Source of the DNA: Flavobacterium saccharophilum
Lineage (GTDB): Bacteria; Bacteroidota; Bacteroidia; Flavobacteriales; Flavobacteriaceae
Assembly (NCBI RefSeq): GCF_900142735.1
Contig: NZ_FRBY01000004.1
Span: 124,001-188,000 of the forward strand
Length of the DNA stretch: 64,000 bases
Direction of reading: 5' to 3'
Shown here: in pieces, positions 53,255 to 62,726 of the stretch
How positions within the stretch are numbered: position 1 is the stretch's first letter
Layout: the number at the start of each line of letters is the position of its first letter
Notes under the pieces: model-generated
Told to the model about the DNA's origin: nothing
Database searches by the model: none
Seen by the model: only the letters and a program-made list of their open reading frames with translations
Made by a program: the position numbers and the translations under genes

Positions 53255-56200
53255 TTATAGTGAAATATTTAAACCTGTAACAAAGGATTTGCTTCTTGGA
53301 TAAGCACTAAAGTCAACTCCTCTGGTAATGGCGCTATTAATTACACTTACTTCAGGATCGTAACCTGAATATTTTGTAAATACATATAAATTATAGGCTG
53401 TAAAATAGATTCTCAAATTTGAAATTTTAGATTTTTTCAGCCACTCTTTAGGTAATGTATATCCCAGACTTACGTTGTTAATTCTTAAAAACGATCCGTC
53501 TTCAATAATATCATTATACAAACGTCCGGTTGCATTACCATTGTAGGCTGGATTTGTTTTGCCTACGTTTAATGCTGCCAATTCTGCAGGGTCAGTAACA
53601 CGTTGTCCCGCTGCGTTCAGGGTAGTCCATCTGTCGGCATATATCGCCAATGAATTTAGGTTTTCAAAATTAAGCCTTGAGTTGTTAAGCACGTTTGCAT
53701 TGTAAATATCGTTGCCCACTGTAAAATCAAGGAACACACTTAAATCAAGTCCTTTGTAGCTAAAAGTGTTATTAAAACCACCAGTATATTTAGGATTTCC
53801 ATCACCGATTGCAGTTCTGTCCATGTCATTGATTACGCCGTCTGGCGTTCCGTTAGGTCCGTTGATATCTTTAAATTTAATAAATCCTGGCTGTACCACT
53901 ACATTGTCGCTAACTACGCCTGATTTTAAAGTATAAGTTTTAAGTGTCGGATTATAATCAAAATCACTAACCTGATACAAACCATCACTAACATAACCAT
54001 ACATTACTCCAACTGGTTTCCCAACTTCCAGGATATAGTCATTTTTATCAGTGTAGCTATTGGTTATTAAAGATGTTTCACCCTCACTTAGACCTAGTAC
54101 TTTCGTTTTATTAAAGGCTAAATTTAAGGTTGTGTTCCAGGTGAAATTATCATTTTTTATATTAACTGTATTTAAAGTAAACTCGATACCCTTGTTAGAA
54201 GTAGCTCCAATATTTTGAAATTGTTTTTTGAAGCCAGAACTCGAGGGAATACGTGTGTTGTATAGTAAATCTTTAGAGCGATTTTCGTATAATTCTGTTG
54301 TAAGTGATATTCTTTGTTTAAAGAACCCTAAATCTAAACCTATGTTGGTCGATTTTGTAGCTTCCCATTTCAGGAATGGGTTTGGCAGATTATTTTGAAA
54401 AGCTGTAATATTTACCTGATTGTTTAACGGATATGAACCAGAGTTAAAAATACCCAAAGCAGCGTAATTTGCAATTCGGTTATTTCCCGCTTCACCGTAA
54501 CTTGCGCGAAGTTTCAAGTCGGAAAACACAGGTAGTTTTTGCATAAAATCTTCTTCGATGATACGCCAGGCTGCAGATGCTGATGGAAAATATCCCCATT
54601 GATTTTCGGTTCCAAATTTTGAAGAACCATCTGCTCTTATACTAGCTGAGAACAGGTATTTGTTTTTGTACGCATAATTTGTTTTGGCAAAAAAGGATAG
54701 TAATTTATCGTCTTCAGCAAACGAGGTGGGAATTCCGGCAATTGTTCCCAATTGTAATTTATCCCAATCTAAATTAACCCCCGGAAAAGCAGAAGCAGTA
54801 GCTGTAAGTCCTTCTGCATAATTATAAATATATTCCTGACCGGCTGTAACATCCAATTTGTGATCGTTGTTGAAAGTATTGCTGTACGTTAAAACGTTGT
54901 TGTAATTTAAACGAGTCGAAATATTGTGCGTAACACCACCATTGGCACCACCGCTTCTGATCGCCTGAATACCGTTTGAATCATTGAAATACTTGGTTTT
55001 CTCACTATTGTCAGTATAACTAACTAATCCGCGGTATACTAAACTTGGCGTAATGTTGTATTGAAGCTGTAAACTCATATTTATGGCTCTCATAACAGCT
55101 TCTCTCTTTTGACTTTCGATAGTAATAAGCGGGCTTTGAAATGTTGGTGATGACTGATTATCCAACGGGTCAATAATTAAATATTTAAGATCTTCATCAG
55201 ATCCGTTTTTTCCAATTGTAGGACGGTATTGCAATAAATTTTGCAACATATTTAATCTGGCATTTCCCCCTTCCTGCGTAGACAATCCTGTTATCTTTTG
55301 ATTGGAATAATTGACAATCGCATTTACAGTAAATTTTTTGCTAATACTGTTTGTAACTGCAAGTTTTGCAATGTTTTTTACAGATCCGGTTCCTAACATA
55401 ATTCCTTCGTCATCACTAACAGAATAAAAGGCATTATACCTGGTATCATTTTCACCACCACTAATACTCAGTTTATGGTATTGATTTACCACTGCATTTC
55501 CAAAAACTTCATCTTGCCAGTTTACACCTGGTCTATTTTTATAAAGTCCTTCTAATTCATCAAATGTTCCATAATTATTCTCAAATTTCTCTAGTCTTGC
55601 AGAATCATCAGCCGCTCCTTCATACATTAACTGAACATATTGGTACGGATTCATTACCGGAAGCTCTTTAGCAATCATTTTTATTCCTCCGTAAGTATCG
55701 TAGCTTATTTTTAGTTTTCCTCCTTTAGCGGACTTGGTAGTTACCAAAACAACTCCATTGGCACCTTGGGCACCATAAATAGAAGTAGAAGCGGCATCTT
55801 TTAATACATCCATAGTTTCAATATCCATTGGGTCTAAAAAAGCTAACCCGCCAGTTTGGGCAACTCCGTCAACAACATACAAAGGCTCGTTGCTTTGTGT
55901 AATAGAAGTTCCACCTCTGATTCGAAGGGAAGGCTGAGCTCCCGGTGTTCCGTCAGCCATGGTAACCTGCATACCCGCAATACGGCCTTGCAAAGCCTGT
56001 GCAACGTTTTGTACCGGAACTTTGGCTAATTCTTCACCTTTGACTGATGAAACAGCGCCGGTTAAATTTTTTCTCGTTTTAGTTCCGTAACCTACTACAA
56101 CTACCTCGTCAAGATTATTAGTATCGTCAAGTAATTTAGTGTTTATAAGTGTTCTGTTTTTTACTTGTTCTTCTTTTGATTTTGTTCCAATATAAGTAAA

Positions 56201-56410
56201 AACTAATGTTGCATTAGGTTTAACTTTAATTTGATAATCACCATCCATAGAAGTGGTGGTCGCATTTTTAGTTCCTTTCTCAGAAACTGTTGCTCCGGGC
56301 ATTGGCATACTTTGCGCATCGGTAACAACACCTTTTACGGTAATTATATCTTGCCCATACATGACTTTACAAGTTGTAAGCAACAAAAATAAAAATATAG
56401 TCCTTTTCAT
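53255..56410 (-). CDS. SusC/RagA TonB-linked outer-membrane transporter
   Basis: The 1051 residues hold a signal peptide (~1-19), a carboxypeptidase-regulatory-like domain (~22-105), a plug domain (~115-230, with the D-E-V-V-V-V-G-Y-G-T-K entry motif and G-V-V-L-V-T-T-K-S) and a 22-stranded barrel. It imports the glycan fragments held by SusD, which follows after 16 bases. The SusC TonB box signature and D-P-M-D-I-E-T-M-D-V-L-K-D-A-A-S-T-S-I-Y are clear. The locus's glycosaminoglycan enzymes suggest sulfated oligosaccharides as cargo. Confidence 0.96.
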   Translation of the reverse strand: MKRTIFLFLLLTTCKVMYGQDIITVKGVVTDAQSMPMPGATVSEKGTKNATTTSMDGDYQIKVKPNATLVFTYIGTKSKEEQVKNRTLINTKLLDDTNNLDEVVVVGYGTKTRKNLTGAVSSVKGEELAKVPVQNVAQALQGRIAGMQVTMADGTPGAQPSLRIRGGTSITQSNEPLYVVDGVAQTGGLAFLDPMDIETMDVLKDAASTSIYGAQGANGVVLVTTKSAKGGKLKISYDTYGGIKMIAKELPVMNPYQYVQLMYEGAADDSARLEKFENNYGTFDELEGLYKNRPGVNWQDEVFGNAVVNQYHKLSISGGENDTRYNAFYSVSDDEGIMLGTGSVKNIAKLAVTNSISKKFTVNAIVNYSNQKITGLSTQEGGNARLNMLQNLLQYRPTIGKNGSDEDLKYLIIDPLDNQSSPTFQSPLITIESQKREAVMRAINMSLQLQYNITPSLVYRGLVSYTDNSEKTKYFNDSNGIQAIRSGGANGGVTHNISTRLNYNNVLTYSNTFNNDHKLDVTAGQEYIYNYAEGLTATASAFPGVNLDWDKLQLGTIAGIPTSFAEDDKLLSFFAKTNYAYKNKYLFSASIRADGSSKFGTENQWGYFPSASAAWRIIEEDFMQKLPVFSDLKLRASYGEAGNNRIANYAALGIFNSGSYPLNNQVNITAFQNNLPNPFLKWEATKSTNIGLDLGFFKQRISLTTELYENRSKDLLYNTRIPSSSGFKKQFQNIGATSNKGIEFTLNTVNIKNDNFTWNTTLNLAFNKTKVLGLSEGETSLITNSYTDKNDYILEVGKPVGVMYGYVSDGLYQVSDFDYNPTLKTYTLKSGVVSDNVVVQPGFIKFKDINGPNGTPDGVINDMDRTAIGDGNPKYTGGFNNTFSYKGLDLSVFLDFTVGNDIYNANVLNNSRLNFENLNSLAIYADRWTTLNAAGQRVTDPAELAALNVGKTNPAYNGNATGRLYNDIIEDGSFLRINNVSLGYTLPKEWLKKSKISNLRIYFTAYNLYVFTKYSGYDPEVSVINSAITRGVDFSAYPRSKSFVTGLNISL

Positions 56411-57148
56411 AATTTTGTTTTAAACCGGAACAAGTTTTAACCTTAATTCCTTATTGATATTATTTAAGTTGATTTCTGGTGTTGCTAAATAATTAGCTGC
56501 TTTTTTCTTTAAATCAAAAGATGATTTTGAGTGAGCTTTACCGAAATCCCGAATTACTTTTTGTAATAGTTTGCGTCGACTTTGTTTTTATTATGATTTC
56601 ACGAAATCGATTGAGAGTTTCAGCGACGAAAATTATAACAATTAATTAACTTCAGGAATTCGCAAGGGAATTTTTCTCTTGACAAATAATAATAAATTTT
56701 CCTGGGGTTGGTTCATTTTCTTTGGATTGGTCATGTTTTTTTGATTTAATAAAAACAAATATAGAAATCGACTATACACAGCAGTTTTGAATACGTCCAA
56801 AATACTATTGATTTTGATTAATCGTACTTTAAATATTGTGTATTGTTCAATAAAATCAGTATCTGAGCTGTGTTTTTGAACTTCCGTTTTAGAGAAAATA
56901 GTGAGGAAAAATGATCAATTTTGAAGGCTAACAGCTGTAAAAAAGTTAAATCAAATTTAAGTGAATGTTAATTGTCGGAATGCTCTGAAAAATAACAGGT
57001 TAATAAAAAATATGATTTCATGTTTTGATGCAAGCTTTACCTTTTGAAGAGAATTTTTGATTATTCTGAAATAGAAAAGTCCTAAAAAAGACATCTAAAA
57101 TTACTCGTAGACATCTTTTTAAGGACTCTTAACCATCAATTGAAATTG
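56411..57148. other. Gene-free intergenic region (738 bp) upstream of SusC
   Basis: No credible gene is seen. The region between hepC and SusC contains the hepC terminator at 57078-57127 and must contain the SusC/D promoter and leader. One sequence fitting the Bacteroidota -7 element on the minus strand, TATATTTG (56756-56763), is present, but no convincing -33 partner lies at the right distance, so I do not call a promoter. Confidence 0.6.
57078..57127 (-). terminator. Terminator-like hairpin after hepC
   Basis: AGTCCTAAAAAAGA (57078-57091) pairs with TCTTTTTAAGGACT (57114-57127) with one mismatch, and a T-rich tract follows the stem on the minus strand. It is 22 bases past the hepC stop codon and separates that transcript from SusC. 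Confidence 0.7.
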
Positions 57149-59125
57149 TTATTTCAAGCTTGTTTTTATTTCGCTTTTTTTGCCATTAATGACAATGTTT
57201 ACACTAATATTTCCTTTTTCATAATCATTATCAGCATTAGTTTGAATACTAATGTCAGGAACTGTATTTACATCATAAGGATATAATACAGTAATAAATT
57301 GTTGTGTTTTAGTATCGTTTTTAGTTTTTTCGAAAGAAAAGGCAGGTCTGGCTAATTCTTTTGCGTAGGCATACGATATCTTTCCTTCTTCTTCCTTCAA
57401 TATTATCTTATCCGAATTTAAAGATTGAATCAAAAGATTATTGCCGTCTGTATAACTCGTGTAAACTTTGTTGTTTATTTTATCGAAAACCGGTTTACTA
57501 TCTTCTTTCAATTGAAAATGAACACCAAGATTTCCAGTTGCTTTACCAATTGCTTTTTCGATGATTAAAAAGTATTTTTCATCTATAAACAGAACGCTGC
57601 GTTGATGGTTTAAATCTTTATAACTGGGATTTGTGTAGGTTACTATATCAAGATTTTTACTGGTTTTCCAATTGTTTTGCTCCGCTTGTGTAATAACCAT
57701 ATTCTGATTATCCAATGTCAGGGTGTTATGGACTCTGGTTTGGCGGAACCAGTTTCTCATTTTGGTAACTTCGGCATCACCACTGTAGATATAACAGCCT
57801 GTATCTGGTGTAAAGTTGCGTCCTTTTACCCAAAGTTCAAATGTCCCGTTATCAGGTTGTGCATGAAATTCACCCGGAGGGCTGGCTTTTAAAATCATTA
57901 CAGTCGATTTATCATCCCATCCGTTGCGAAAAGTGTAGAATCCTGCGTCTGGCAATGCTGTTGATAAGAAATCAATTGTGCCTTGTTTACCGTCTGTAGC
58001 AAAATATTTTATAACCTGATTGTTAGGGAAAACAGTTGACCAGCTTTGAAACTGCTTTAATCTCGCCGACTTTTCCTGAACCCAGGAATCACCAAACATA
58101 GGGTTGTTGTAATCAGGAAAAGATATTTTTACTATGGCTACCATCATATTTTCGATAGTTTTAATGTAGCTGTCAGGAAATTCTTTTTCAACTCCAGCCA
58201 GTTTTGAAGAATTGTAGGCTTTTAAAAAAATATCAATGCTTGCCACGTGATATACGGGTGAAAGTTCAAACTGAACGCCATCAGGATAAACTTGTTTTTT
58301 TATTTCTCTAGTAAGTATTTCAATACCACTTTTACGCCACTTTTCGGACAGTTTAAACTCAGGGAAAATAGCTCCGGCACCCAAAACACGTTGTGCTTCG
58401 AATAATAAATGGTTACCGTCTTTGGTATAATGTTCTGTAACATAAGCTACCTGTTTGTTGTACAGGTTTAAAAATTGCATCAAAAATGCAGGAGTGAAAT
58501 TGGGAGAATTCACAAATAAATTAAAAGTACCAGGAAGACTCTGTATACGATCAGAAACTTCTAATGGACGCCAGGCATAACGGTCGTTTTCTTTCGATTT
58601 TCCTAGCGGATTTTTGGTCGCCCAATCGTTAAATTGGAAAATCCATTCTTTTGCATATTTTTCGTCGCCCGTACTACGATAAGCCATTCCCATTGGTTGC
58701 CACCATGTTACACGGTGCAATTGCCAGCGCACTTCATTGTCTTTTACAGGCCAATATTCCCAGTTAATGTCTTTACCATAATCGTAAAAACCATAACCCT
58801 TTTGTGGCTGAAATTTATGTTCTAAAGCATTATCTGCTTTTTTCTGATTAACCTCGCCAATATCTTTTCCTTTAAATTCTGTTTCATTACCAATATTAAA
58901 TTCTGGATGTTTAATGTTTTTTCTATTTCGATAATAGTCTAATAAAGCTTTTGCAGCATCATTGTAATTACCGGAAATATAAAGGTTGTTTATTTTTTCT
59001 AGACCGGGATAGTTAAGATTGATAGCTTCAAAACTTTCTTTGTTGATTTTTACTTCTTGTGCTTTGGTCAGATAAACTGTCATTAGCATAAAAAGAAATA
59101 CTGAGGTTGTTTTTAGATTGATCAT
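57149..59125 (-). CDS. hepC: Heparan-sulfate lyase, heparinase III-like (PL12)
   Basis: The enzyme cleaves heparan sulfate by beta-elimination, yielding unsaturated uronic-acid ends. The 658 residues match the 659 of Pedobacter heparinus heparinase III. It has a signal peptide (~1-22), an alpha/alpha toroid (~25-385) and a C-terminal beta-sandwich. Putative catalytic residues align in place with those reported for HepIII: Asn238 and His239 in K-D-G-N-H-L-L, Tyr292 in E-L-S-P-V-Y-H, and His421 in G-E-F-H-A-Q-P-D-N-G-T-F-E, near the HepIII positions 240, 294 and 424. It lies between the T9SS lyase gene and SusC, on the same strand. Confidence 0.88.
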   Translation of the reverse strand: MINLKTTSVFLFMLMTVYLTKAQEVKINKESFEAINLNYPGLEKINNLYISGNYNDAAKALLDYYRNRKNIKHPEFNIGNETEFKGKDIGEVNQKKADNALEHKFQPQKGYGFYDYGKDINWEYWPVKDNEVRWQLHRVTWWQPMGMAYRSTGDEKYAKEWIFQFNDWATKNPLGKSKENDRYAWRPLEVSDRIQSLPGTFNLFVNSPNFTPAFLMQFLNLYNKQVAYVTEHYTKDGNHLLFEAQRVLGAGAIFPEFKLSEKWRKSGIEILTREIKKQVYPDGVQFELSPVYHVASIDIFLKAYNSSKLAGVEKEFPDSYIKTIENMMVAIVKISFPDYNNPMFGDSWVQEKSARLKQFQSWSTVFPNNQVIKYFATDGKQGTIDFLSTALPDAGFYTFRNGWDDKSTVMILKASPPGEFHAQPDNGTFELWVKGRNFTPDTGCYIYSGDAEVTKMRNWFRQTRVHNTLTLDNQNMVITQAEQNNWKTSKNLDIVTYTNPSYKDLNHQRSVLFIDEKYFLIIEKAIGKATGNLGVHFQLKEDSKPVFDKINNKVYTSYTDGNNLLIQSLNSDKIILKEEEGKISYAYAKELARPAFSFEKTKNDTKTQQFITVLYPYDVNTVPDISIQTNADNDYEKGNISVNIVINGKKSEIKTSLK

Positions 59126-59164
59126 TAGATGTTAATTAAAATAATAGTACTTGTTTTTATAAAC

Positions 59165-59198
59165 AAGAAGCTATTTTTGATATCAAAAATAGCTTCTT
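59165..59198. repeat. Perfect 34-bp palindrome between hepC and the T9SS lyase gene
   Basis: AAGAAGCTATTTTTGA (59165-59180) is followed by its exact mirror to 59198, so the whole 34 bp is self-complementary. On the minus strand it sits 37 bases past the lyase stop and 39 bases before the hepC start. There is no long T-run, so it may process or stabilise the joint mRNA rather than end it. Confidence 0.75.
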
Positions 59199-59235
59199 AA
59201 GTCTTTATGTGTTTATTAAGTCAGTAAAAATTACA

Positions 59236-62200
59236 TTACTGTTTTATCAACTTAATTGTTTGTGTATTTGTTCCATTATGTATTTCGGCAAGATAAGTTC
59301 CCGGACTCAGATTACTGCCGAGTATTACAGATGATGTGTAATTCGATTTCACTGTGTTTATTTTTCTTCCTAAAAGATCAAAGACATTAATAAGAATGGC
59401 TTGGGTTTTGTCTCCTCCTGTAATGGTTATTTGGAATTCTGTTCTGGTAGGATTTGGCGCCACAATAGCTACAAAATCATCAGTTTGTTCTGAAATCATA
59501 TTGCTTTTAGCAAATGTATTTTCGCAATCGCCTAGATAACAACCGTGAGCCAAATGTGCTGAAACGGCATTGGTAGAAATACAAAGACTTTTATTATTAT
59601 GGCATACTGTTACTTTTGTAGCCGCACAAAAAATAGCAACAACTTTTATTTGTTTTGAAGTTGAAGCGGAACAGCCTAATGCATCAGTAATTACAACATT
59701 GTAATCGTGAATTCCAGCTATTGAAGGATTTACTAAAATAGTATTTGTTGTTGCTCCGTTGCTCCATAAATAAGTAAAAGGTGCTATTCCGTTTGAAGGT
59801 GTAGCGGTTAGCGTCAATGCTGAAGGGCCATACCCTAAATAAATCGTATTTGCATTTCCTCCAGGATTTACGGCATAAACATCGGGAATGTTGGCTGAGA
59901 ATATGTTGTTGATTGTAACTGCAGTTGTAATGAAATTGCTATTTCCTGCGTCATCAGTAACGATCCATTTAATATTAGATATCCCCACATTGAAATTCCC
60001 ACTTGCGTCCAATCCGGTTCCGCTTCTTGTGGTTGCACCTGTAATTTCATAAGTAATACTATTAACCGAGCAATTATCTGTTGCTGTCGCCAAAGGAATC
60101 GTGTAGTTACTGCTTGCGTCATAGCAAATGCTAAGAGAAGTACTTGAGTTTACTGCCGGAGTTTCTGCGTCAGTAACCGTTATGGTATAAGAAGTAGAAC
60201 TACTATTACATCCATCGGTTGCTGTACAGTTGACAGTGGTAACACCTTTATTGAAAACTACATTTGCTAAAGAGCTGTTAACGGTAGTTGTAGTTGCTCC
60301 AGTAAGTGAATAGCTGTAAGTTATGGTTCCACAGTTGTTTAGTCCGGTTACATCAAATTCATAGGCCTGGACTGTGTAAGTACATAAACCAATATTAGTA
60401 TTTTTGATGACATCTGATTTTACAGGTATATAAAATACGGGCTTAACCTGACCATTGAAAGAAAAATCATCGATGCCCACTAAAGGAGTTCCGGAGATTT
60501 TGTCAGACCCATACCAGTATAAACGAAATGTAATAGGAGCTTTGATATTAGATAGAGGACTTAGATCATAAGTAAGTAGTGTGGCTGCTGTTCCAGTAAA
60601 GTTTTGAGGTATTGTAATATCACTCGTAAAACCATCTGCACTAGATCTCATAACATAGGTACCCGGATCGGCTGTATTTCCTTTTCGGGCTGTAAATTTA
60701 AAATTAGAAAAATCTATTTTATAGCCACTCGCAGGCTGCAGTTTGAACTCAAAATATTGATTAGGGTTAAAAGAAGTAGCGGGATCCGAAGTCTGAATTT
60801 TGTTAGTCCATCCCTTTAATAAAACGCGACCGCTAATGATACCGGCGGTATTAAGCCCGTCACTAGTACCATAATAAAAAGCAGGTGTCGCATTTCCATC
60901 GCTGATAATGTGGGAATTGGTAACGTTTCCTGTGGTAATTGGAGAAGTAAAGTCAACATTACCTACAAAAGTGTTACCCCATATTTGTACTGGTGCGCTG
61001 TTGTTATTAAGTTCAAAAATCTTTACATCATCATGATAAATAATGCGTGTAGCTACATTGGGCGGGTCAGTTGTAATAGACTGTCCCGGACGGTACAATC
61101 CCCATTTTAGGTATCCTGACGGATTAGTCTCGGGAACATCCTGGTTGAAAGTTCTAAAATTACTTATTTGCCAAGCCAGAGTGTAATCAGTTTGGCCCGG
61201 TAATCTATAATAAACTTTGTAATAACCAGTGTTATCAGTGGTCATTTTTGCATCAACCCTGAAATCGATCCACTGATTGATATAGGGACGAAAATCGTCT
61301 ATAATAGTTGGTTCAATATTATCATTGGGCACACGGAAAGTAATACTGTTGCGTTTGGCACTAAGGTACCAGGCAGGGTTTTCGCCTCCACTTTGTTTGC
61401 CTTGAAAAATAATATCGCCATTTTGTGCCATACCTGCAGTGTAAGGTTCCCAATCTTTCAGTAATAGACTAACTTCAAAGCGACGTTCATCTCCGGTATA
61501 GTATTTTCCGGTATCAAACATTTGAGCGGTGGCAGCTTCACTACGCCAGTGATTATCTGAAAAATAACCTGAGTCACCAATCGTTACACGATGTGCTATC
61601 GCATAATTCCCGGTTCGACCAGGGCTTACTAAATATTCGGCATCAGGAGCAGTGGCATTGGTTGTGTTTAAATTTGGAATACCAGAATTTTTTGCCCCAC
61701 TCTCATAATCGACTGTAACAAGCGTATTGGTAATAGTTGCGGGAGGTGGTGGAGGTAAGGCTATCAAAAAATTAGAATAACTAATATCATCAATATATAG
61801 TACAGGTGCTGATAAACCTGGCCCGATATTCAGTAAATTCATTCCGTTAATATTAGTTCCCTGTGGTAGTAAACCTGTTCCGGGATCAGCATTAATAAGT
61901 ACTTTTACATTGTCAATCCAGATATCAAAGGTTCCCGCCAGAAGATTATGTGTTGTTGCGGTTGTACCGCTTCCTGTTATATATGAGGCTGGACTGGAAC
62001 TGTTGTTCATAAAAAACTTCAGCATATAAGCTTGGTTTTTATTAATTGTAGTCTGCAAAAGCCCGGCTGTTGTATAGTTTGGACTTGTTGCCGATGAAAG
62101 CCATTCTAGATTAACAGCAGTTGAAGCAGGGGATAGTCGTAATGCGGCAAATGTTTGTGGTAAACTTAATCCGCTGGCACTGGTAAAATTGCTGCCGTTA

Positions 62201-62583
62201 CCAAAATACAATAAAAACCTGCCATTAGTTCCTGAACTGATATTCATCTTGCATTCAAAAGTGGCAACAGTTGTGGCGGTAAAAGGAGCAAGGCCAAATT
62301 TTGCACCAGATACGGTTGTACCGCCGGTCATTTTAAGTTCGGCTCCAGTACCGCCGGCAAAACTGGAAGAAATTAATTCAACAGGGCCTTCGGTGGTTGA
62401 CGAAGCCCTAACACTCGCATTACCTCCGCCAGTGACAGGTGCGGGTAAATAAGTGGAACTATAATTATTGGATGTGTAGGGAGCTGCAGTGGCAGTGCCA
62501 AAGTCATATACCCAACTGGAATTTTGTGCTTTGGCTTCTAACAAAGCAAATACACAGAGCAAAGCAAGTAAACTTTTTTTCAT
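59236..62583 (-). CDS. T9SS-secreted protein with heparin-lyase-I-like domain
   Basis: The 1115 residues start with a signal peptide (~1-19) and a jelly-roll domain. At ~290-560 there is a second region (D-Y-E-S-G-A-K-N, W-R-S-E-A, I-F-Q-G-K-Q-S-G-G-E-N-P, Y-L-K-W-G-L-Y) that resembles the Polysacc_lyase family of heparin lyase I (PL13-type). Beta-sandwich and PKD/HYR-like repeats follow. A small Cys/His motif (C-H-N-N-K-S-L-C, H-L-A-H-G) is near 988-1018, and a type A T9SS sorting domain ends the protein (V-A-P-N-P-T, L-S-P-G-T-Y). The protein should be exported and attached to or released from the cell surface to start degradation. Confidence 0.75.
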   Translation of the reverse strand: MKKSLLALLCVFALLEAKAQNSSWVYDFGTATAAPYTSNNYSSTYLPAPVTGGGNASVRASSTTEGPVELISSSFAGGTGAELKMTGGTTVSGAKFGLAPFTATTVATFECKMNISSGTNGRFLLYFGNGSNFTSASGLSLPQTFAALRLSPASTAVNLEWLSSATSPNYTTAGLLQTTINKNQAYMLKFFMNNSSSPASYITGSGTTATTHNLLAGTFDIWIDNVKVLINADPGTGLLPQGTNINGMNLLNIGPGLSAPVLYIDDISYSNFLIALPPPPPATITNTLVTVDYESGAKNSGIPNLNTTNATAPDAEYLVSPGRTGNYAIAHRVTIGDSGYFSDNHWRSEAATAQMFDTGKYYTGDERRFEVSLLLKDWEPYTAGMAQNGDIIFQGKQSGGENPAWYLSAKRNSITFRVPNDNIEPTIIDDFRPYINQWIDFRVDAKMTTDNTGYYKVYYRLPGQTDYTLAWQISNFRTFNQDVPETNPSGYLKWGLYRPGQSITTDPPNVATRIIYHDDVKIFELNNNSAPVQIWGNTFVGNVDFTSPITTGNVTNSHIISDGNATPAFYYGTSDGLNTAGIISGRVLLKGWTNKIQTSDPATSFNPNQYFEFKLQPASGYKIDFSNFKFTARKGNTADPGTYVMRSSADGFTSDITIPQNFTGTAATLLTYDLSPLSNIKAPITFRLYWYGSDKISGTPLVGIDDFSFNGQVKPVFYIPVKSDVIKNTNIGLCTYTVQAYEFDVTGLNNCGTITYSYSLTGATTTTVNSSLANVVFNKGVTTVNCTATDGCNSSSTSYTITVTDAETPAVNSSTSLSICYDASSNYTIPLATATDNCSVNSITYEITGATTRSGTGLDASGNFNVGISNIKWIVTDDAGNSNFITTAVTINNIFSANIPDVYAVNPGGNANTIYLGYGPSALTLTATPSNGIAPFTYLWSNGATTNTILVNPSIAGIHDYNVVITDALGCSASTSKQIKVVAIFCAATKVTVCHNNKSLCISTNAVSAHLAHGCYLGDCENTFAKSNMISEQTDDFVAIVAPNPTRTEFQITITGGDKTQAILINVFDLLGRKINTVKSNYTSSVILGSNLSPGTYLAEIHNGTNTQTIKLIKQ

Positions 62584-62623
62584 AATTATAGAGGTTTTTT
62601 GGTTGCGTTAGTAAATCAGCAAT

Positions 62624-62655
62624 TGTATAGCTGGATTATACTTGCCAGCTATACA
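62624..62655. repeat. Intercistronic hairpin between GH88 and T9SS lyase genes
   Basis: TGTATAGCTGG (62624-62634) pairs with CCAGCTATACA (62645-62655), 11 base pairs with a 10-base loop. It lies between the GH88 stop (62727) and the lyase start (62583) on the minus strand. On the plus strand a T-run begins only ~15 bases later; on the minus strand the flank is not T-rich. An mRNA-stabilising structure is likely. Confidence 0.65.
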
Positions 62656-62726
62656 CAAGCTTCTGTTTTTTTTTCTATAGGTAATATGTTTTAATGTTTA
62701 GTATTAATTGAATTGTATTATTTTTT

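Noticed and set aside
56756..56763. TATATTTG on the minus strand as the -7 element of the SusC promoter
   Set aside because: It fits the Bacteroidota -7 pattern but no -33 TTG lies at a proper distance, and the leader would be about 340 bases. Not called.
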